Assembly (NCBI GenBank): GCA_018340805.1
Contig: JACMZG010001908.1
Location: 12,091,235-12,155,234 of the forward strand
Direction of reading: 5' to 3'
Origin: Microvelia longipes
Lineage: Eukaryota > Arthropoda > Insecta > Hemiptera > Veliidae
DNA length: 64,000 nt
Position 1 is the first letter of the stretch. Each line of letters begins with the position of its first letter. A program made the translations under genes and the position numbers. Below the pieces are notes generated by a model, which had not been told where the DNA came from, made no database searches, and worked only from the letters and a program-made list of their open reading frames with translations. Shown one piece after another: positions 1 to 10,786 of the stretch.

Positions 1-416
1 TTAATTTGCCGTACAAATTTCTCCTACTTTTTAACTCGTTAGTCTTAAATTGATAAATAATTGTTACAGAATTTCTATACTTTAAAACTTTTCAGAATAT
101 TTTCTTACAAATAAAAAAAAATTAAACTTTACGAAGAATGGTTAGTTTTGTAAATATATCATACATAAGAGTTCATGCGATTGGTTTTTAATTATAAGCC
201 TTTACTTCATAGCTTTTGCGAATTTTAGGGATAAATAAATAATACAATAAAAAAAATTCTACTCTACAAAGTCAAAACTGATAACAAAATAATTCTATTT
301 TATAAGCACAATCTCCAAAGAGCCGTGCTCGAGCACGGCAACCTCACGATTAACCTCCTCGTTGTTTTTTTGTTTTCATAGATTCAAAGATAAATAATCA
401 AAAATAAATAAAAAGG
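1..416. other. AT-rich flank with no gene
   Basis: No coding signal is visible. The only structured element is the 18-bp perfect palindrome at 322-339, listed separately. Confidence 0.6.
322..339. repeat. 18-bp perfect palindrome
   Basis: GCCGTGCTC is followed directly by its reverse complement GAGCACGGC, making a self-complementary GC-rich site in an AT-rich flank. It could be chance, a protein-binding site or a remnant of a foldback element. No flanking gene helps to decide. Confidence 0.6.
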
Positions 417-418
417 GG

Positions 419-741
419 TATCTACTAGTATTACCACAAAAATAGCATACAAGCATAGAATTAACACGAAACTAGCATACAAAGCGTTATCTACTAGAAT
501 AACACGAAACAGCAACAAAGCGTTATCTACTAGAATTAACACGAAACTAGCATACAAAGCGTTATCTACTAGAATTAACACGAAAAAGCATACAAAATCT
601 ACTAAAACAGCATACAAAGCGTTATCTACTGGTATTAAGATAACTAGCACACAAAGTATTATCTGCTAATATCAACACCAAACTAGCACACAAAGTATTA
701 TCTACTATCTACTAATATTAACACAAAACTACCATACAAAG
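419..741. repeat. Minisatellite, ~39-bp unit
   Basis: About eight imperfect tandem copies of a unit built on 'catacaaagcgttatctact' followed by 'agaattaacacgaaactag'. Because 39 is a multiple of three, the minus strand stays open with a V-L-I-L-V-D-N-A-L-Y type repeat. That frame is a product of the array, not a gene. Confidence 0.9.
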
Positions 742-1840
742 ACCTATATACAAAAACTGGCAATTTAAAGAAAAAATAATTGTCTGATCTTTCCACTAGT
801 TTTTGCACGAAAATAATAAATATACATAATTTAATTTCTTTATTAGAACTTATTTCTTAGTTTAAACTCTGATTTTCTCTCAACATTAAAAATAAAATGA
901 AATCTACAAAGGTTTTCTTTAATCCTCAAGGTCTAATAAACCTTCAGGTAAAATTAATTAAATCTATTTAATTAAAATTTAGATTAAACAACTCTTTCTT
1001 CACAAAGTTTTTTAATAAATTATTTAATTCAACCTAAAATTCAAAGGGAGCCTTGTTTAAATATGTTTTATTAAGAGCATTTTTTTGCTAAGATAATCAT
1101 TATACAGTGACTTGGTTTATTTGGGTTTAAATTTAGAATGAAATGGTTATTTTATAAATTCTGGCAAGGAAGCGAGCCAACTAATTTCTTACGGTATGCT
1201 TGATCTTAATAACGCTTACGTCTTGGTAAAGTTTTTTTTTAGTAAAGTTAAGTCTTAGTAATGGTTTATAGTCTAAGCAGAAGATTACTTCTAGATTCTT
1301 GAGTTTTCTTTGGATAGTACTTCGCTTCCTTAACTCCTATAAGGACCAAAACAAAAATTAAAAAAAACACGTCCGAAAAATAATATCAAATACTTATAAT
1401 TCAAAAAAAGCACTGCACAGCATTTTGCGTGCTCATAAAAGCTCGTGTTTAATAAAAGCATATTTGAGCTAAACAACAAAAATTTGAGACAAAAATTGAT
1501 GTAATTGTAAAGCTTTGACTATTGTATACATGAAGATTTTTAGCAATAAAAAGAATATTTATTTATTAAAGATTGGTTCTTTAAAGTATGTTAATCGACT
1601 TCGGGATAAAATCCGGTTCTAATCGATTCAGCATAAAAAATCTATAAAAAATTATCTTTCTCCCTGACAAAAATGTTTAACTTTTTGACTCAGCAAACCG
1701 GGTTGACATCATCACGACAACCCTATTAGTTCTCAATAGGGTAGCTGTCCTTCCCAAGGCTAATTTTTGTACTCAGTTTCGAAAATATTAATTTGCTCGA
1801 AATGTAGTGAGTTAAATAGAACCATTTGATATTATATCCA
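742..1840. other. AT-rich intergenic or intronic sequence
   Basis: No coding, RNA or repeat feature could be supported. Homopolymer A/T runs and short stop-rich frames dominate. Confidence 0.55.
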
Positions 1841-1908
1841 CGCACAATTATATTGTGTTAACTATTCATGTTTTAAAACTAGGTGGTATTGCTAGTGATA
1901 CATGTTTT
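1841..1908 (-). repeat. W repeat, partial copy
   Basis: Read on the minus strand this gives '...ACATGAATAGTTAACACAATATAATTGTGCG', which matches the first ~65 bp of the W unit seen at 29.8-30.2 kb and 49.4 kb. The similarity stops outside this stretch, so it is a scrap. Confidence 0.6.
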
Positions 1909-2070
1909 GCCAAGAATGATAACAGAAATAGAGGGAATACTGGTAAATATTTTACATTATATTATTCAGAATTTTTTGTTAAAGGCAGCGTGAGTTCAGG
2001 GTCTGTCGGTGCCCTAATAAAACGTCAGTCGAGCCATCAAAATAAAGTATGTCGATTGATAGTGAACTCG

Positions 2071-2740
2071 GACACTACTGTGGCCAAATGATGGTGTGCT
2101 CTCACACCACTGTGGCCAAATAATTGTGTGCTCTTAAACCACAGTGGTCGAATGATGGTATATCTCACACCACTGTGGTGAAATGATGGTGTACTCTCAC
2201 AACACTGTGGTCAAATGATGGTGTACTCTCAGACTACTGTGGTCAAATGATGGTATATCTCACACCACTGTGGTCAAATGATGGCGTACTCTCACACTAC
2301 TGTGGTCAAATGATGGTGTACTCTCACACCACTGTGGTCGAATGATGGTATATCTCACAACACTGTGGTCAAATGATGGTGTACCCTCACACCACTGTGG
2401 TCGAATGATGGTATATCTCACACCACTGTGGTCAAATGATGGTGTACCCTCACACCACTGTGGTCGAATGATTGTATATCTCACACCCCTGTGGTCAAAT
2501 GATGGTGCACTCTCACACCACTGTGGTCTAATGATGGTGTACTCTCACACTACTGTGGTCGAATGATGGTGTACTCTCACACCACTGTGGTCAAATGATG
2601 GTGTACCCTCACACCACTGTGGTCGAATGATGGTATATCTCACACCACTGTGGTCAAATGATGGTGTACTCTCACACCACTGTGGTCTAATGATGGTGTA
2701 CTCTCACACAACTGTGGTCAAATGTTGGTGTACTCTCGCA
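2071..2740. repeat. Minisatellite with 31/32-bp dimer
   Basis: About 21 copies of a unit containing CACTGTGGT, then (C/G)AATGATGG, then TGTACTCTCACA or TATATCTCACA. The two endings make 32-bp and 31-bp subunits. Where they alternate, the higher-order unit is 63 bp, exactly 21 codons, so long frames stay open on both strands. No start context, composition or flanking splice signal suggests a protein. Confidence 0.93.
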
Positions 2741-3771
2741 TAAGTATATTGTAAGGCACTCAACTCAGTATATTACAAATATATTTCCGTAAAAGAAACT
2801 TTTACAATTTAAGTTAGAAATACAAATTTAAGAAGTTAAAGGTTATGTTACTAGTTCTAGTAACACAAACTACAATAACTAGTAACATAAACATATAACT
2901 AGTATAATAACCTGCAATTTCAGGTAATGCAACTACTAACATATTAAGAGATAGAGAAGTAATGACACACTCCCTCATTATTCCAAATAAGTTACCTGTA
3001 AAAGAAAACTTTAACGTACATTTGAGCACTTTAACGAGGTTATAAACTTCAAAAACACTAATGTAGCGTTCGAGTGGGTTTTAGTCTCTCAAAGACTCTG
3101 CTCTGTATAACTTATTAAAATTTTTCAATTTTAACGTCATATTATAGTTAATAGATCAAAGTAAAACATATAATTTGATACTTTAAAGGAATGCCTCTAG
3201 AGCAACGTTAAGTATGTGGTTTCCTTATCACTTAGATGTAATATTAAACCCTCAACACTTATTAATGAGATATGATCAAACCCGGGTTTTAAAAAGGAAC
3301 CCTACTTGAAAAGTTTTTGATGTTATTACAACTTAAAGAATACCTTTTAGGAAAATTTATACAAAAATAACTAAAAAATAGAATTTTCAATGAAAGACCA
3401 TCTCATTAAAATATAATTTAAAGGTAAAGTTAAGAAAAACTATTTTAATTATTCAGAATAGTTGAATAAAGAATAATTCCTGTGAAAATGAGAAATATTT
3501 TTCAGTTTCTTTTGTAGTATCAAGCTAATTAAATGAAAATTCAATTTATAATAATTAAGTTTCTTTACAAAAGATTTTTCGTGAGTCATTATAGAGAAAG
3601 AATAATTTAAAAGTTTTTTGTTTTATAGCTTTTTGTTTTCTTATCTGTTGAGAAGTGAGGAAAAATTTTTAGGAGAATAATAAAAGGAGGGCGGTATGTT
3701 AAAGAACTTGGTATTCAGTATGACTGAATACTAGAATTGACTGTTTCTTTGTTGTAACATTGGAGACCTAC
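2741..3771. other. AT-rich sequence with no feature
   Basis: No gene or repeat supported. A 71-codon minus frame at 2,814-3,029 is hydrophobic and stop-bounded, with no splice or promoter support. Confidence 0.55.
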
Positions 3772-4480
3772 GACTAAACTATTCAGGTAACCTTTAAGGA
3801 AACTTTTCAAAGAACCTTCGACTAACTATTCAAGTAACATTTAAGGAAACTATTCAAAGAATCTTCGACTAACTATTCAAGTAACCTTTAAGGAAACTAT
3901 TCAAAGAACCTTCGACTAACTATTCAAGTAACCTTTAAGGAAACTATTCAAAGAACCTTCGACTAACTATTCAAGTAACCTTTAAGGAAACTATTCAAAG
4001 AACCTTCGAAAACTATTCAAAGAACCTTCGACTACTATCAAGTAACCTTCGAATAAACTAGTCAAGAAACCATCGAGTAAACTATTAAAGTACCCTTTGA
4101 CTAGACTATTCAAGTAACCTTCGAGTAAACTATTCAAGTAACTTTCGAGTAAACTATTCAATTAACTTTCGAGTAAACTATTCAAGTAATTTTCGAGTAA
4201 ACTAGTCAAGAAACCATCGAGTAAACTATTAAAGTACCTTTCGAGTAAACTATTCAAGTAACCTTCGAGTAAACTATTAAAGTAACCTATCAAGTAACCT
4301 TTGAGTAAACTATTCAAGTAACCTTTGAGTAAACTATTCAAGTAACCTTTGAGTAAACTATTCAAGTAACTTTCGAGTAAACTATTCAAGTAACTTTCGA
4401 GTAAACCATTCAAGTAACTGTCGAGTAAACTATTCAGTAACCTTTAAATAAACTATTCAAGGAAATTTCGAGTATTTAAG
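3772..4480. repeat. Two-part minisatellite, 47-bp and 24-bp units
   Basis: The left part (3,772-4,020) has about five copies of a 47-bp unit alternating 'aactattcaaagaaccttcg' with 'actattcaagtaacctttaagg'. The right part (about 4,050-4,480) has about seventeen copies of a 24-bp unit of the form 'gagtaaactattcaagtaac'. The 47-bp unit looks like two diverged 24-bp subunits. The right part yields an apparent 8-residue protein repeat (N-S-L-L-E-S-Y-L) on the minus strand, which is an artefact of a period divisible by three. Confidence 0.92.
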
Positions 4481-4528
4481 TAAATTATTAAAGTAAACTA
4501 GTGATCAAGAACCAACCTAAAAAAAGTG

Positions 4529-4990
4529 TCATCCTGTTCGGTTTCAAAACGTTATCCTTTTTCATTTATTCCGTAGTTCCTAAGTGATGTTTTGCACTAC
4601 AAATATAACGAAGCCATAAATTATTTGTATTTTTTACCTAAATCAAATGATGAAAAAAGGCAAGTCTATTTAGAGTAAAACGTTAAATCAAACTATTGTC
4701 ATGAAGATTTAGGTCTACCGGTGGTGACCGCCTCAATGTAGATGAAGAATCCGACGTTTCACTTCCACTGTGGGAGGCATCTTCAGGGACCTTCACTGGG
4801 GGGGGGGCATCTTCACTGTCTTCGGTCACCACCGGAAGACCTAAATCTTCATGACAATAACCGCGGAATCCTACACAGTTTATTATCAAACTATTGTCAT
4901 TATATAAATTACTTTAAATAGTACAAAAGGAATAATCTCAGTTTCAGCTGGACAAGTAGTAATTTAAAAATTATAATGCAAATTTAAATG
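4529..4990 (+). repeat. D2 dispersed repeat, copy A, interrupted
   Basis: 4,529-4,690 aligns by eye with 9,655-9,850: shared blocks include 'ccgtag', 'aagtgatgttt', 'gcacta', 'tttacctaaa' and 'tctagagtaaa'-like strings. 4,905-4,990 aligns with 10,393-10,495 through 'aaatagtacaaaaggaataatct' and 'cagtaatttaaa'. Copy A is split by the 182-bp insertion at 4,703-4,884, copy B by a ~540-bp block. The head resembles the D1 head, so the families may be related. Confidence 0.7.
4687..4900 (-). mobile_element. 182-bp insertion with 16-bp target duplication
   Basis: The 16-bp string ATCAAACTATTGTCAT occurs at 4,687-4,702 and again, identically, at 4,885-4,900, bracketing 4,703-4,884. The insert together with its flank also holds an inverted repeat (4,694-4,730 against 4,823-4,859, 36 of 37 matching). 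Read on the minus strand, the insert begins 'AATAAACTGTGTAGGATTCC', which recurs at 40.57-40.60 kb as 'AAACTGCGCAGGCTTCC'. It has an acidic, Ser/Pro-rich open frame (E-D-S-E-D-A-P-P-P-V-K). It may be a short retroposed piece of a larger element, because target duplications of this length fit LINE-type insertion. Confidence 0.6.
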
Positions 4991-5088
4991 TTTACCATTT
5001 CAAACTTTAAATTATTTTTACCAGCATCCAATTTCGACATCAATCAAAAAGTTTTCATTTGATTCCTACCCGTCTTCACCCTACTCAG

Positions 5089-5280
5089 CGTTACAGTCCC
5101 CTATTTATTGAACAAAATAATTCATTTCAATCAAAAACCGTTTTAAACCAAACAGTCATTAAAAATTGGGGTCTACCACTTATTGAAAAATTAATGATAG
5201 ATTATCGACGTACAATAGAGAAAAGGGGGTTTCAAAAAGTGATTGAGCATAAAATAAAATCTAAAGACGACGAATATTAA
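5089..5280 (+). CDS. Candidate 3' terminal exon, unrecognised
   Basis: A pyrimidine-rich tract ending in CTACTCAG at 5,088 is followed by 63 open codons and a TAA at 5,278-5,280. The residues are varied rather than low complexity: they begin R-Y-S-P-L-F-I-E and end K-I-K-S-K-D-D-E-Y, with a basic middle (Y-R-R-T-I-E-K-R-G). I do not recognise the family. The frame could instead be read from the ATG at 5,059 as a 73-aa small ORF, or be a transposon scrap. No matching upstream exon was identified. Confidence 0.22.
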   Translation, partial: RYSPLFIEQNNSFQSKTVLNQTVIKNWGLPLIEKLMIDYRRTIEKRGFQKVIEHKIKSKDDEY

Positions 5281-5478
5281 ATATTAAGCCAAATAATTAC
5301 GATTTCTGAATTGTGGAAAATTAATTTCCTTTTTTTTAGATTTATGTTTTACGGACTATGCTTATGATTTACTTCGATTTATGGTCTGTGTATAGAATGC
5401 TAACTGGGTCACTCTTTCATCTAAGTTCTAAACCAAAAATAAGGTTATGAGGTCGGCATCATGAAAAGGAGAGGTGAT

Positions 5479-5530
<52 letters not shown>

Positions 5531-6358
5531 CATCATGTGTTTATGTATGTATATGTATGACACGAGAACTTGCGAAAAGCTATCTTGGATTGAAATGTAA
5601 CTTGGCACAAAATGAACCTTACTGTCTGGAACCCTATTGTTACTGAAATTTGAGTGACGACATTAACCTACAATAATAACTTTAAAAGTTTCTTGATCAG
5701 GCTAACAATTTGTACACATGTACTTACTATGTCTGGTAACAAATAAACGAAGTTAAATTTTAGTATCAGCATTAATTCCGATTTTATATAACGTAATTAA
5801 TTAACGACATATATAACATAATTGAAACATAATCCTTTTCCATTTTTCCTCACCTACTTCCTAATTTCCTCTTACTGCAGGTAAGAGGAAATTATAGATG
5901 TATATTCCTGCCAAATTACAACACGATGGATCAAACTTTAGAGTTTACCGATTTTTTTAATGAAATGATATAAAACAGAGCTTCTCCACAAATGATATTT
6001 ATTTTATTTCCTTACATTTTTCCATATTTAAATTTGTTAAATGTTTGAAGACCCAGGAAAATTGGTGAACACACTACATATTTTGTTCCAGGCAGCTCAT
6101 CTAACCCTTATGTCTAATTTTTCTGCAAAGGCTCCAGTCTCTAGGCTAAACACAATGGGAGCTATGCGTGACACAGACACTAAAAGATAAAGACGACATA
6201 ATGAAAACCTCTCAGATCGTTATAAAAGTTTCTTTTACGGATATTGTTGACAAAACTTCGGTTCGATAGTATTCTGTCACAAAAACAGCTATCAAATTGT
6301 CATATTAATAATCTTGTTGCAATTACCAATGGTTTAAAGCGTTGTGTAACGTACATAA
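5281..6358. other. AT-rich sequence with TA tract and hairpin
   Basis: Contains a (TA)n tract at about 5,480-5,530. At 5,862-5,894 there is a perfect hairpin: 13-bp arms TAATTTCCTCTTA and its complement around the 7-nt loop CTGCAGG. No gene was supported. Confidence 0.6.
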
Positions 6359-7453
6359 TCAATCAGTTAAAGCGGTTGAATTAATGTTTTTATCAACGAA
6401 TGAATGATTTACCAAGTCATTACAGAGTTTAATTTCCCTTGTATATCTGTTAATATTTCCCGGCTCAAGGGGATGAAATTCTAATGAGAAAAACTGCAAG
6501 CCTCTTACATTTTCTCCATTACTTTCAACTTCTTCGTGGTAAATAATTTGAAGATTTTTACCCATTTTGCAATTAGATTTTATTTGTTATCAAGTATGCT
6601 ATGATAGAGGATTAGAGTCAGAAGAGAAGGAGGGAGAGAAATTACTTCGAACGCCCAAGCTTACCATTAACTATAATTGGAAATTTGACGAGAGTTTACC
6701 CGACCATAAAGTCAGATATTTTGTGGACCTAAAAAAGTGATATTACTTCAGACAAATAAAACCGGTTCCACAGAGTGTCCTGTTTTAGTAAATTATTTTG
6801 ATATCGAAATGTAGTTCTGGATAAATAAGTAGGTAGGAATCTAAAAACTTTATTTCAACTTATCCTTGAATAAAAATGTATTTTCCACAATTCGGATCTG
6901 CAGAAGGAAAAGCATAAGGCGGACGTAACATCTTAACACCGCCGATGCTCGAAGAATGATGCACGGGTTTATAGAACCCAGACACATGTTTTCTGGCCCG
7001 AGAATTTAAGTGTAGCACAGTGCATGGACCAGAGTTATTATTTTCAAAACACAGTTTACATATTTTTCGGGTTATAAGCAATATTTTTTTTTATATCTTT
7101 CATACTATATGTCCACGGATTTGATGGCACACACAGATAACATAACCCTATGCGGCAAGATTGTCAACTTCCCTCTTCTTCTTCTACCTTTGAATCACTA
7201 AGAGCGCTGGTAGCCCAAAGTAGCGGTGAAATATGGAAACACAAATCAATCCTGTCCGCCTTTAGAAATCTTTCCTTGGTCTTTTGGAAACTGGCACATA
7301 GTAGTTTTTCGAGCTGTCTTGGGACATCCCAAAACGCCACAGAGTACCAGAATTTCTGTTTTATGTTCAATTAATAAAAAATGTGCCACCGAAAATATGG
7401 CACTCTACAGAGTAAAGAAACTCAGCGATCTGCTGTATTTAAACTTGTATTGA
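6359..7453. other. Unresolved open segments, possible gene debris
   Basis: Three stretches are slightly GC-richer than their surroundings. 6,359-6,565 (-) is open for 68 codons. 6,860-7,081 (-) is open for 73 codons, with several Cys residues and a varied C-terminal half (V-S-G-F-Y-K-P-V-H-H). 7,150-7,450 is open in two plus frames and one minus frame at once, so the coding strand cannot be chosen. None has a recognisable domain or a paired set of splice signals. They could be decayed transposon or gene fragments; I assign no function. Confidence 0.2.
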
Positions 7454-8120
7454 AATCATTTATGTAACACAAATATTGAATGTATGTACTTATGCCTCAT
7501 TGAATTTAATAAGAAAAAATAAAAGGAATTTAAGAAAAATCGTTAAAAAGAATAACTAAAAGAAAAATTTTCAATCAAACATACACAAAAGGTTAAAAAA
7601 CAATCAAATAAAAATTGTGTACCCGACTTTTCCTGTTCCCCCGGAAATGCACGAGACTTTGTGCTACGGAACAAACAAATCGCTGAAGCAAGATCCCCCT
7701 GGTTGCACATAAATTACATTCAATGTTTTGTAAACAAACCAAACAAAGTCGAAAGTATGCACATGCACAAATTAAGCAAATCCAAAAATTCCCTAGGTAT
7801 ATTGAAATTTGAAAGATGTTGTATTCATCGACATTATTTGTTTAGCATCTGTACTATAGTGGAATAGAATAACAAATAAACCGACTCCTCTAACGCACAA
7901 GTGCGATCGAGTTTTCTTGATATTATAAAAAAAGAATTGTATTTTTTTGATACTTTTAAAAATGGCTGCCACTTTGTAATTGAAAAAAGAATGCCAAATC
8001 ACAATATTTTGTAAACAAACTCTCCCTATTGTTTTTATTTGCGCCCGAAAAAATTTTTTTGTATATTTGTCATTGATTTGTACGAATTTTTATCTCACAA
8101 CGTAACATTTATCATTGACA
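7454..8120. other. AT-rich sequence with no feature
   Basis: No gene or clear repeat. Short frames at 7,661-7,867 (+) and 7,793-8,002 (-) overlap each other and have no supporting signals. Confidence 0.5.
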
Positions 8121-8164
8121 GGCAACACGGCATAGGGCAACACGGCATAGGGGCAACACGGCAT
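8121..8164. repeat. Three-copy 15-bp direct repeat
   Basis: GGCAACACGGCATAG occurs three times in a row with one-base variation, right against the truncated left end of the M copy. The repeated 'catag' resembles the M terminus, so slippage at the element end is possible. Confidence 0.7.
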
Positions 8165-8433
8165 GAGTCCTGAAACATCATTTTGGGGCTCTCAGAGGCT
8201 CTGTGTAACCTCATTGAAACCTTTTCTAAGAGTAAGTTAAGGTTATAAGAAATGATTTTTTCGGCTTCCTGCACAGAGTTAGTGTTTAGATTTATATTTT
8301 CAGCGTTTGACTATTAAAGTGACTGTAATTTTGTTCTGTTCATTTGATTATTGATAGTTGAAAGTGGTCAGGTTATTATTTTCGATGTTTCAAAATTCAA
8401 CCAATAGGGCCCTTCTAGTAATATATCTCTATG
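8165..8433 (+). mobile_element. M-family MITE, 5'-truncated
   Basis: Matches the M element from 'cctgaaacat', through 'ggggctctcagaggctctg' and 'tttttcggcttcctgca', to the right terminus 'agtaatatatctctatg' at 8,433. The left inverted terminus is missing; the copy begins at the GGCAACACGGCAT triplet. It encodes no transposase. See the copy at 25,145 for the family description. Confidence 0.8.
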
Positions 8434-8457
8434 GCATTAGGCACGTTATGTTTTTTT

Positions 8458-9033
8458 CGATATCTCGTAGCGAAGCATTAATGCTACTTATCAGTTGTCT
8501 CGCTTTAACGCCTCTTTACCTCCTCTACGATTACAATAGTCCCTAAAAGTAGCCCTAATGGCCAATATTTTTCCTTTTGACATTTCCAGTCATATCAAAA
8601 GCTTAAAATAAGAGAGTAAAGTAACTTGTTAATTCTATTCCACTATAATCTGTACAAAACTTATTTTTTTTTAGACTGGTAAATAAAATTTATTGTTCAT
8701 AAAAGAAAAAAAAATGCAAAAAACAATAAGTCATTATGTTTTTTAAACAAAGAAAAGATAAAAAAAGCTAAACAAATTTTAAGGCAAAGCACTTTTGGAA
8801 TTCTAAAGAGCAGCACTGTAAGTATTTATGAACTCAGTGAACTAAAAATATCTGCAATACACTTAAGTGTTAAAGGTCTAGTCTATTGTTTAAACAGACA
8901 GGTGCTTAAAGAAAAATAGAGCCTCCCATAATAAAGTCTGATATTAATTATTCAATTAATCGCTGTCAGTCGATATCTCGTAGCGAAGCATTAATTCTTC
9001 TTATCAGTTGTCTCGCTTCAACGTCTCATTACC
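8458..9033 (+). repeat. Direct repeat pair, ~63 bp
   Basis: 8,458-8,520 and 8,971-9,033 are close copies: 'cgatatctcgtagcgaagca' then 'ttatcagttgtctcgctt'. Each copy carries TAGCGAAGC and, on the other side, CTCGCTT, related to the GCGAAGC motif common in this window. The first copy begins 24 bp beyond the right end of the M element. The 450 bp between them hold no gene. Confidence 0.75.
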
Positions 9034-9654
9034 CTGTCACGCCTCACCCTGTTCAATTAACTTAGATTAATCTTTTCAAGTCTTCCTTCAACTTTTTATA
9101 AAGATAATTTCTATTCAGCTTTTGTAGTAAAGTCTTAATTTATTGTTGTAGATTAATTTATACAAAAATTTAAGAAAACATTAAATTTGTTAACTAATAA
9201 ATATAGTCTATGAAACACTTTATTACAAACAATGGAATCCCTATAAAAAACCATCAGATACGAACGGTATACGTTTTAATCAATCAAATCGGTGTGGTGC
9301 AATCAACAAAATTATTTTAATGATAGAAGATAGACAGATTTAAGAACGCCCTAACAACTATAAGCCAAAAAAAGAAGGTCTTTATTAAACAAACTGGGCT
9401 TAAAGGTGCATTAAAGGTTGCGATGCGTGCGTAGCCTTGATTGTGATGCGGCAATTAACGGTTCTACAATAGCCTACAACCGCAAATCCCAATAACATCG
9501 AATCGCATTAATTCACATATAGATTAAATATTGATGCTTCTAATGAAGAATAACGCCTCGTTCTAATAAAATATAACGACACGTTATATTTATAGAAAAT
9601 AATCTGGGTATATCTGCACAAACGTGTGATTCACTCAACAACAACGTGACTCAC
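9034..9654. other. AT-rich sequence with no feature
   Basis: No gene or repeat supported. Confidence 0.5.
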
Positions 9655-10495
9655 TCTGTACTGTTTCAATCTTTTCTTTTTATTTTTTTTTATTTATACC
9701 GTAGGTTTCTTAGGAAAAGTGATGTTTTTGCACTAATAATACGACAAAGCAGCGGTTTCAACTGAATTTTCTGAATTATTTTACCTAAAACAAAAGATGA
9801 AAAATAAAACTAGTCAGTCTATCTAGAGTAAAGTATAAATTTAAACGACTGTTGACACAATATAATTGTGCGAGAGAAAGTGTTTATTTGTTATTGTTTT
9901 TTATTATTTTTGGCAGCTTTTTTTAGTTAAATAAAATTAACACATTTCCGTTTTATTAAAATATCTCAGTTAGTGTTGCTTAAATCGAAGTTTACAATAC
10001 TACCATTTTTGTTCCACTAGTCAAGATCTTTAAAACTTTGTATCATTTATCCAGATTGAACAACTTTTAATTTTTCCAAAATTTGGGTGAATTATGAAAT
10101 TTTTTTTTAATTTTTTTTATGGAAAAATTGTTTCAGGGGGACAATTAAATAATTTTATGGAGAATATATTTTTCGAAAGTTAAAATTAAGCCTACTTTTC
10201 TCTTCGTCCATTTGTCAAAAATTGCAGTTTTTGAGTCTACCGTAATAAAAAAAAAAAAAAAAAAAAAAAAAATATATGAAAAATCTTGGTTTAAAAACAT
10301 GCAGGAGCTTTTATCAAAAATGACTTTTGTTCAAAAAATTAATTTTTTTTGTCATTTACACGTATAGGCAACCCCATCCGGGGACACACCGTATAAAACT
10401 TGAAATAGTACAAAAGGAATAATCTGTGCTTCAGCAGGACAAGCAGTAATTTAAATGTTATAATGCAAGGAAGTTAATGATTTACAACTTCCAAA
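9655..10495 (+). repeat. D2 dispersed repeat, copy B, interrupted
   Basis: 9,655-9,850 and 10,393-10,495 align with the two halves of D2 copy A. The block between them starts with 'gttgacacaatataattgtgcgagag', the opening of the W unit, and includes a 28-30 nt A-run near 10,242-10,271. The interruption is therefore different material from that in copy A, at nearly the same point of the repeat. Confidence 0.65.
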
Positions 10496-10526
10496 TGAAC
10501 TTAACTCGTTCTGAAAATCAAAAGGA

Positions 10527-10786
10527 ATAGTATATTATGCTACTAGGCAGCAAAATGAAATTTTGCAGACGAGTTTTATAAATTTGCCCCCGAGCCGAAG
10601 GCGAGGGCGGGCTATGGAAATTACCTGCAGAGGCGTAAGCCGAGGCAGGTAATTAACCCATTTGACAGACGAGGTGAAGCCGAGGCTGGCAAATGGCGAA
10701 TTACCTGCAGAGGCGTAAGCCGAGGCAGGTAATTAGTAGCACGAGTCTGCAATGTTTCCTTTGCTGCATAGTAGCATATACTATTT
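10527..10786. repeat. Nested foldback with four internal hairpins
   Basis: Outer arms of ~45 bp pair imperfectly: 10,527-10,573 ('atgctactaggcagcaaaatg') with 10,741-10,786 ('ctttgctgcatagtagcat'). Inside lie four hairpins in series. (a) ~10,583-10,612: arms GCCC/GGGC around GAGCCGAAGGCGAG. (b) 10,619-10,654: arms AATTACCTGC/GCAGGTAATT around AGAGGCGTAAGCCGAG. (c) 10,658-10,696: 11-bp arms with one mismatch around a GAGGTGAAGCCGAG core. (d) 10,699-10,734: same arms as (b). No protein is encoded. It would fold into a multi-branched structure as RNA or as extruded DNA. Confidence 0.85.

Noticed and set aside
4162..4413. 83-codon frame with a perfect-looking 8-residue repeat
   Set aside because: A product of the 24-bp minisatellite; no promoter, splice or composition support.
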